IMG/VR virus record: IMGVR_UViG_3300030103_003280
Span: 2,659 to 32,091 of that record
Direction: 5' to 3' (one strand)
Source: a virus
Length of the DNA stretch: 29,433 nucleotides
The position numbers were made by a program, and so were the translations under genes. The notes below the pieces were generated by a model. That model did not search any database. It was not told the origin of the DNA and worked only from the letters and a program-made list of their open reading frames with translations. Below, one piece after another: positions 26,686 to 29,433 of this stretch (position 1 is its first letter; every line of letters begins with the position of its first letter).

Positions 26686-27223
26686 GAGTTAAAGCTATAT
26701 CATTAGATTTCATACAATAAAGTCGTTCACCTTCTATAATAAACTCAAACTCAGAGTTAGGTGTAAACGTAATAAGTGTTCCAGGTGTTATTCCTAGTGC
26801 TTCTAAGGAACTATTAGAATATTTTACTATACCAACATTAGGTTGTTCTTTTCTGTTCTCTAAAAAGCTTTGGTTTTTTAAGGGTTTTACAAAACAATAA
26901 TCTAAATGCGTTTTTAGATTATACATATAAATCTGTCCTGGTGAAACAAAATACAAGTCATCTTTAAAATAAGTCGAGCTGTTTCTTTCGTTACCTTTTT
27001 GATCATACCATCTTCTAAATATATTGTGATGAACATAAAGTTCATCTCCTATATTTATTTTAGTTTTATAAGCTGAAGGCGTAGAAACAACAATAGCTTT
27101 TTTACTAATAAACTTGTGATCTTCAATACTAGTGTTAACAATGAAGGTTTTATCATTGATCTTCTTTGTATTATCATACCTTTTATTAAACGGCTTAATA
27201 ATAAAATTATATAAACTTTTCAT
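26630..27223 (-). CDS. GroES-like protein with two apparent Cpn10 folds, 197 aa
   Basis: The C-terminal half (about residues 107-182) follows the GroES plan: Asp-Tyr-Cys-Phe-Val-Lys-Pro-Leu, a polar stretch in the mobile loop position (117-129), Gly-Ile-Val-Lys, Ile-Thr-Pro-Gly-Thr-Leu-Ile-Thr-Phe, then Ile-Glu-Gly-Glu-Arg-Leu-Tyr-Cys-Met-Lys-Ser-Asn-Asp-Ile-Ala-Leu, matching the GroES end where Gly-Glu-Glu precedes Met and Asp-Ile-Leu-Ala. The N-terminal half (about 25-103) repeats the plan: Ala-Ile-Val-Val-Ser-Thr-Pro, Ile-Gly-Asp-Glu-Leu-Tyr-Val-His-His-Asn, and Asp-Leu-Tyr-Phe-Val-Ser-Pro-Gly-Gln-Ile-Tyr-Met. Phage co-chaperonins such as T4 gp31 replace GroES for capsid folding. Here a similar job is inferred, near the packaging genes. 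The start overlaps the previous stop by one base (TAATG), and the end overlaps the next gene by 56 bases. Confidence 0.6.
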   Translation of the reverse strand: MKSLYNFIIKPFNKRYDNTKKINDKTFIVNTSIEDHKFISKKAIVVSTPSAYKTKINIGDELYVHHNIFRRWYDQKGNERNSSTYFKDDLYFVSPGQIYMYNLKTHLDYCFVKPLKNQSFLENRKEQPNVGIVKYSNSSLEALGITPGTLITFTPNSEFEFIIEGERLYCMKSNDIALTHEYQGNEEENNPSWAKSS

Positions 27224-27447
27224 TAATAACTTAAGTCATACTCAACTGAAATAGCCATATTAGAATTAAACTTTTTCCAAGGAAGTACTTCATCGTTTTT
27301 TATTATGTATATATTATAAGATCCATCTTGATCTTCAAATATTATATCATTAATTATATGTCTACCATATACTTCTTGGCCTAAAGAATAATGCATAGCT
27401 TCGTTTTTATAATCAGCACCTATACTAATCTTTCTTATCTTCTTCAT
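27223..27447 (-). CDS. Small conserved phage protein, unknown function, 74 aa
   Basis: A 74-residue protein with a basic start (Met-Lys-Lys-Ile-Arg-Lys-Ile-Ser-Ile-Gly), then Tyr-Lys-Asn-Glu-Ala-Met-His-Tyr and Gly-Gln-Glu-Val-Tyr-Gly, short strands with Ile/Tyr, and an acidic tail. I have an impression of similar small proteins in marine phage genomes but know no function. Its start lies inside the previous gene (23-base overlap in another frame) and its TAA overlaps the next ATG as TAATG, both signs of translational coupling and of a real gene. It may act with the GroES-like neighbour or in packaging; nothing in the sequence decides this. Confidence 0.7.
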   Translation of the reverse strand: MKKIRKISIGADYKNEAMHYSLGQEVYGRHIINDIIFEDQDGSYNIYIIKNDEVLPWKKFNSNMAISVEYDLSY

Positions 27448-27673
27448 TTTCTACAGGTGTGTAAGTGCCGTCTTCAAGATTTATATTAACGTGGCCATAT
27501 TTTTCTTCTAATACTTTTTTAAGTTCTTCAATCTCAGTATTTATATCTGCTATTTGATGTAGCATTGCGTGTTTTTTAGTTTCAATAACACCTATATCTA
27601 ATATTACTTTTTGAAGATTTTCTTGTTGTGTTTTAGCTTTTTCAAGCTCTTCTTTAGTTATTTTATTTTCCAT
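27425..27673 (-). CDS. Small coiled-coil protein, unknown function, 82 aa
   Basis: Residues about 4-60 are a continuous helix with heptad-like Leu/Ile spacing and many Glu/Lys, very likely a coiled coil. A short strand segment follows (Val-Asn-Ile-Asn-Leu-Glu-Asp-Gly-Thr-Tyr, about 62-71), then an acidic Glu/Asp-rich tail. I recall small coiled-coil proteins of this layout from marine phages, without known function. It starts after a 45-base A/T-rich gap, the longest without a hairpin in the right half, and overlaps the next gene by 23 bases. It ends in TAG. Confidence 0.75.
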   Translation of the reverse strand: MENKITKEELEKAKTQQENLQKVILDIGVIETKKHAMLHQIADINTEIEELKKVLEEKYGHVNINLEDGTYTPVENEEDKKD

Positions 27674-27718
27674 TTTATTTAATTTAATTGTATTTTAATT
27701 TTAAAACCTACGAATTTA
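27674..27718 (-). promoter_or_regulatory. A/T-rich 45-base gap, possible promoter or leader
   Basis: This gap between the LamG gene and the coiled-coil gene is almost pure A/T on both strands and includes the inverted TTTTAATTTTAAAA. No G/C stem for a terminator is visible and no clear -35/-10 pair or Bacteroidota TAnnTTTG box was found. It is the best place by spacing for a promoter ahead of the packaging genes, but the evidence is weak. Confidence 0.2.
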
Positions 27719-28432
27719 TTATGGTACGAGGCTTGAATATGTAGCTCCATTAACTAATGTTGCTGGGTTATTTCCTGAGCCTGAATCATTTCCATTATCT
27801 TCAAACCTCCACCAATTAATTGGATTTAAACTTGAAACGTCTGTTGGAGTTCCACCATTCCAAATGCTTGCAATTTGCGTACTAGACAAAGCATAATCAT
27901 ACGTGGAAAACTCATCAAGGTTACCGATCAATCCAAATCCAGTTCCAACATAAGATGGTAAACCTCCAATTACAGCGATATTTGCTGCATAAGTGTCTGA
28001 GTCAGTTCCTGTACTACTATCTGGTTGACCATTTATAAAAAAGTTTATAGTTCCTGATGTTTTTCTAAGTACAATATGATTCCAAGAGCCAGTATTAATT
28101 GCTGTATTAGAAGTAAATTCTCCATTAGTATGTCCGTAAACAATTTTTGTTGCAGTTCCATTGTCAAAAGCTGAAAGATAAGGTACAACAGCATTAGATG
28201 AATAAGCAACACTATAACCAGATGATGTTGTTAAATTTATCCATACTGACCAAGTATAACTTGTGCCCCAGCCGTTATTATTTGTATTTGCTACGGCACC
28301 GCTGGTAGGAAGTAATAAACTTTTTGTGTTAGGAAAAGGTGGTGCAGGAGGTGTTCCTCCACCGCCTCCAGGCCTTGAAGGCCCAGGTAAATTAGATAAA
28401 TCGGGGATTGGCATCCCCATTCCCATCTTCAT
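27719..28432 (-). CDS. LamG/concanavalin A-like lectin-fold protein, 237 aa
   Basis: Residues 1-36 are a Met/Pro/Gly-rich flexible lead with a Gly5 run and a Pro-rich stretch. Residues about 37-235 read as a LamG-type beta sandwich: Thr-Trp-Ser-Val-Trp-Ile, then Gly-Ser-Trp-Asn-His-Ile-Val-Leu-Arg, Ile-Asn-Phe-Phe-Ile-Asn-Gly, and Gly-Asn-Leu-Asp-Glu-Phe-Ser-Thr-Tyr with the following Leu-Ser-Ser-Thr-Gln-Ile. The last three match the standard LamG pattern of N-H-hydrophobic, F-hydrophobic-N-G and D-E-hydrophobic. In phages such domains are found on fibres or decoration proteins and probably bind glycans on cells or in the habitat. No signal peptide is seen. It starts 3 bases after the spike-base-like gene. 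Fold is fairly sure; ligand and place on the virion are not known. Confidence 0.8.
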   Translation of the reverse strand: MKMGMGMPIPDLSNLPGPSRPGGGGGTPPAPPFPNTKSLLLPTSGAVANTNNNGWGTSYTWSVWINLTTSSGYSVAYSSNAVVPYLSAFDNGTATKIVYGHTNGEFTSNTAINTGSWNHIVLRKTSGTINFFINGQPDSSTGTDSDTYAANIAVIGGLPSYVGTGFGLIGNLDEFSTYDYALSSTQIASIWNGGTPTDVSSLNPINWWRFEDNGNDSGSGNNPATLVNGATYSSLVP

Positions 28433-28435
28433 AAT

Positions 28436-28792
28436 TTAAAATAAAGCTATTATATCAGTTGCTGTAGTTGTTTGTGCTGGTACGCTATTATAACCGTATA
28501 TTTTAGTAGCTAATATAGGTAAAAAAGATCCAGCCGTAACACCTTTAAATATTACTCTATCGCCGCTTTCTAGTTCTACGTCAATATCTCCTGCGCCACC
28601 AACATATATACAGGCTCCTCTTGACATGACAACTGCCGTGTCTGCTGGAGGTGTTGGGTATGTATATACAAAAGCATCAGCCGCTGATGCCGGTAGTGTT
28701 ATAGCATTAGCTGCATGAGCAAATACTCTTGGTTGAGCTGCTTCATTACCTTCTAAGCCAGCTATATCTATTGTTGTTGTTCCTGCTGCCAT
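28436..28792 (-). CDS. Spike-base-like small structural protein, 118 aa
   Basis: The second half reads like the small spike base proteins known from gene transfer agents and phages (RCAP_Rcc01079 type): Arg-Gly-Ala-Cys-Ile-Tyr-Val-Gly-Gly-Ala-Gly-Asp-Ile-Asp-Val (about residues 58-72), then Val-Ile-Phe-Lys-Gly-Val-Thr-Ala-Gly-Ser-Phe-Leu-Pro-Ile (about 82-96) and a C-terminal Thr-Thr-Ala-Thr-Asp-Ile-Ile-Ala-Leu. Length near 100-120 residues fits. Such proteins sit at the base of a head or tail spike. It lies between the holin-like gene (2-base gap) and the LamG gene (3-base gap), so it might anchor the LamG protein; that is inference. The leader ATAAATAAATAAAA is much like that of the 383-residue internal protein gene. 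Confidence 0.6.
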   Translation of the reverse strand: MAAGTTTIDIAGLEGNEAAQPRVFAHAANAITLPASAADAFVYTYPTPPADTAVVMSRGACIYVGGAGDIDVELESGDRVIFKGVTAGSFLPILATKIYGYNSVPAQTTTATDIIALF

Positions 28793-28794
28793 TT

Positions 28795-29244
28795 TTATTT
28801 ATTTATTTTTGTTATTTTTTCTGCGCCTCTTGATCCAAAGTACGCTACATAAACTGTTACCAGTAATGTTTTTAATAAGTTTATCCAAGCATCATCTACG
28901 TCGAACTGCAAATGAAAAGAATCTACAGCCATCATAAACACGGCTGATCCAGTTAAGAACACTAAAGCTAGTGGTCTAGTATTTTTACTTAACCAAGAGT
29001 CAGACTTCATGTCGGCTCTCCATCTGCTAGATATTTCTTTCATTTCAGCTATATCTTGTTCTATAAGTTTCATAGCTTGCTCTTTGTCAACAGCTTTAAT
29101 CTTACTATCACTTGATATAAGATTTTTTACCACACCAAGTGTTCCTTGATTAGGTAATATATCCCCAAGAGCTTGTAGTACTTTAGGAGCTTTGCTTGAA
29201 AGAAAAGCGCCAATTTTTGTTTCTTTTAATGTTTTCTTTGACAT
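28795..29244 (-). CDS. GTA-type holin-like membrane protein, 149 aa
   Basis: Residues about 74-91 (Arg-Trp-Arg-Ala-Asp-Met-Lys-Ser-Asp-Ser-Trp-Leu-Ser, then Thr-Arg-Pro) just before a first membrane segment (91-109) and a second one (about 119-137) match the GTA/3TM holin family. The end is basic (Gly-Ser-Arg-Gly-Ala-Glu-Lys-Ile-Thr-Lys). A polar helical N-terminal part (1-70) contains a weak hydrophobic stretch at about 12-44, possibly the third segment. Holins make the inner-membrane holes that let lysins out. I chose ATG 29244, one base after the previous TAA; an in-frame GTG at 29268 would overlap the upstream gene and add eight residues. No lysin gene is seen next to it in the window. 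Family membership is moderately to well supported. Confidence 0.75.
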   Translation of the reverse strand: MSKKTLKETKIGAFLSSKAPKVLQALGDILPNQGTLGVVKNLISSDSKIKAVDKEQAMKLIEQDIAEMKEISSRWRADMKSDSWLSKNTRPLALVFLTGSAVFMMAVDSFHLQFDVDDAWINLLKTLLVTVYVAYFGSRGAEKITKINK

Positions 29245-29245
29245 A

Positions 29246-29433
29246 TTAACATTTTTGCCCAAACACACATAGTGTTGCAGATTTTGTTGAATATTGAGGT
29301 TTTCTATTTTTCTTCTTGTATTTAGTTTGTTTAGGTCTTCTTGATGATCCAGAACCTTTTTTCTTTTTTGTAGTAGTAGTTGTAGTAGTAGGTTTTTTTG
29401 TAGTTTCTATAGTTCTAAGTTTCGGTTCAGATG
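29246..29433 (-). CDS. C-terminal part of a Thr/Lys-rich basic protein (start off window)
   Basis: The frame is open from the right edge (first full codon at 29431) and ends with TAA at 29246-29248, giving the last 61 residues of a longer or short protein. It has a run of seven Thr followed by four Lys, a Gly-Ser-Gly-Ser-Ser linker, a very basic stretch (Arg-Arg-Pro-Lys-Gln-Thr-Lys-Tyr-Lys-Lys-Lys) and ends Cys-Val-Phe-Gly-Gln-Lys-Cys. The stop sits one base before the holin-like ATG, as expected of an operon neighbour. The composition suggests a nucleic-acid- or cell-surface-binding tail, but no family is recognised. Confidence 0.65.
   Translation of the reverse strand, partial: SEPKLRTIETTKKPTTTTTTTKKKKGSGSSRRPKQTKYKKKNRKPQYSTKSATLCVFGQKC

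Noticed and set aside
7303-27427. Stop-codon reassignment, known in some crAss-like phages
   Set aside because: TAG ends the genes at 7303 and 27425, TGA ends those at 26630 and 26410, and TAA ends most others; no long frame reads through any of them.

Overview
The window is part of an AT-rich double-stranded DNA tailed-phage genome. Every gene I can support lies on the minus strand, so transcription runs from high to low coordinates. Twenty-two genes follow each other with gaps under 60 bases or with short overlaps, and no stretch over 100 bases lacks a gene. No tRNA, rRNA, CRISPR array, insertion sequence or integrase was seen. The content is a packaging, head, short-tail and ejection module. 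The terminase, portal, capsid and connector proteins resemble those of crAss-like phages (Crassvirales) and related marine podoviruses of Bacteroidota. That assignment rests on recognising sequence patterns, not on a search. Nearly all start codons lack a Shine-Dalgarno sequence and have A/T-rich leaders, which also fits a Bacteroidota host. A marine host is plausible but unproven. TAA, TAG and TGA all end genes, so there is no sign of stop-codon reassignment.

Layout in transcription order. (1) 29433-27719: the end of a Thr/Lys-rich basic protein, a GTA-type holin-like membrane protein, a small spike-base-like protein and a LamG lectin-fold protein. (2) 27673-26410: two small conserved unknowns, a protein that looks like two fused GroES folds, and a small helical protein in the terminase small subunit position. 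(3) 26413-19089: large terminase, portal, a Glu/Lys-rich scaffold candidate and the major capsid protein. (4) 19080-17163: three small head-region genes separated by three intrinsic terminator hairpins. (5) 17150-9609: two connector/ring proteins, a 1286-residue muzzle/stabilisation-type tail protein and a 573-residue tail partner. (6) 9608-1: a cupin-fold protein, a gp14-like internal protein with an N-terminal membrane segment, a helical internal protein, and a giant protein of at least 2433 residues that runs off the left edge. The giant protein carries three hydrophobic segments, an HExxH metallopeptidase motif and a HAD phosphatase-like domain.

How it works together: TerL with the small subunit candidate packages DNA through the portal into a shell built by the capsid protein on the scaffold. 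The ring and muzzle proteins close the vertex and form a short tail. The last genes are probably virion cargo delivered into the host with the DNA. The GroES-like protein may help fold the capsid or other large phage proteins. The most unusual features are the giant multi-domain ejection-type protein, the tandem GroES-like protein whose 3' end also encodes the start of the next gene, and the terminators placed almost directly before downstream start codons.
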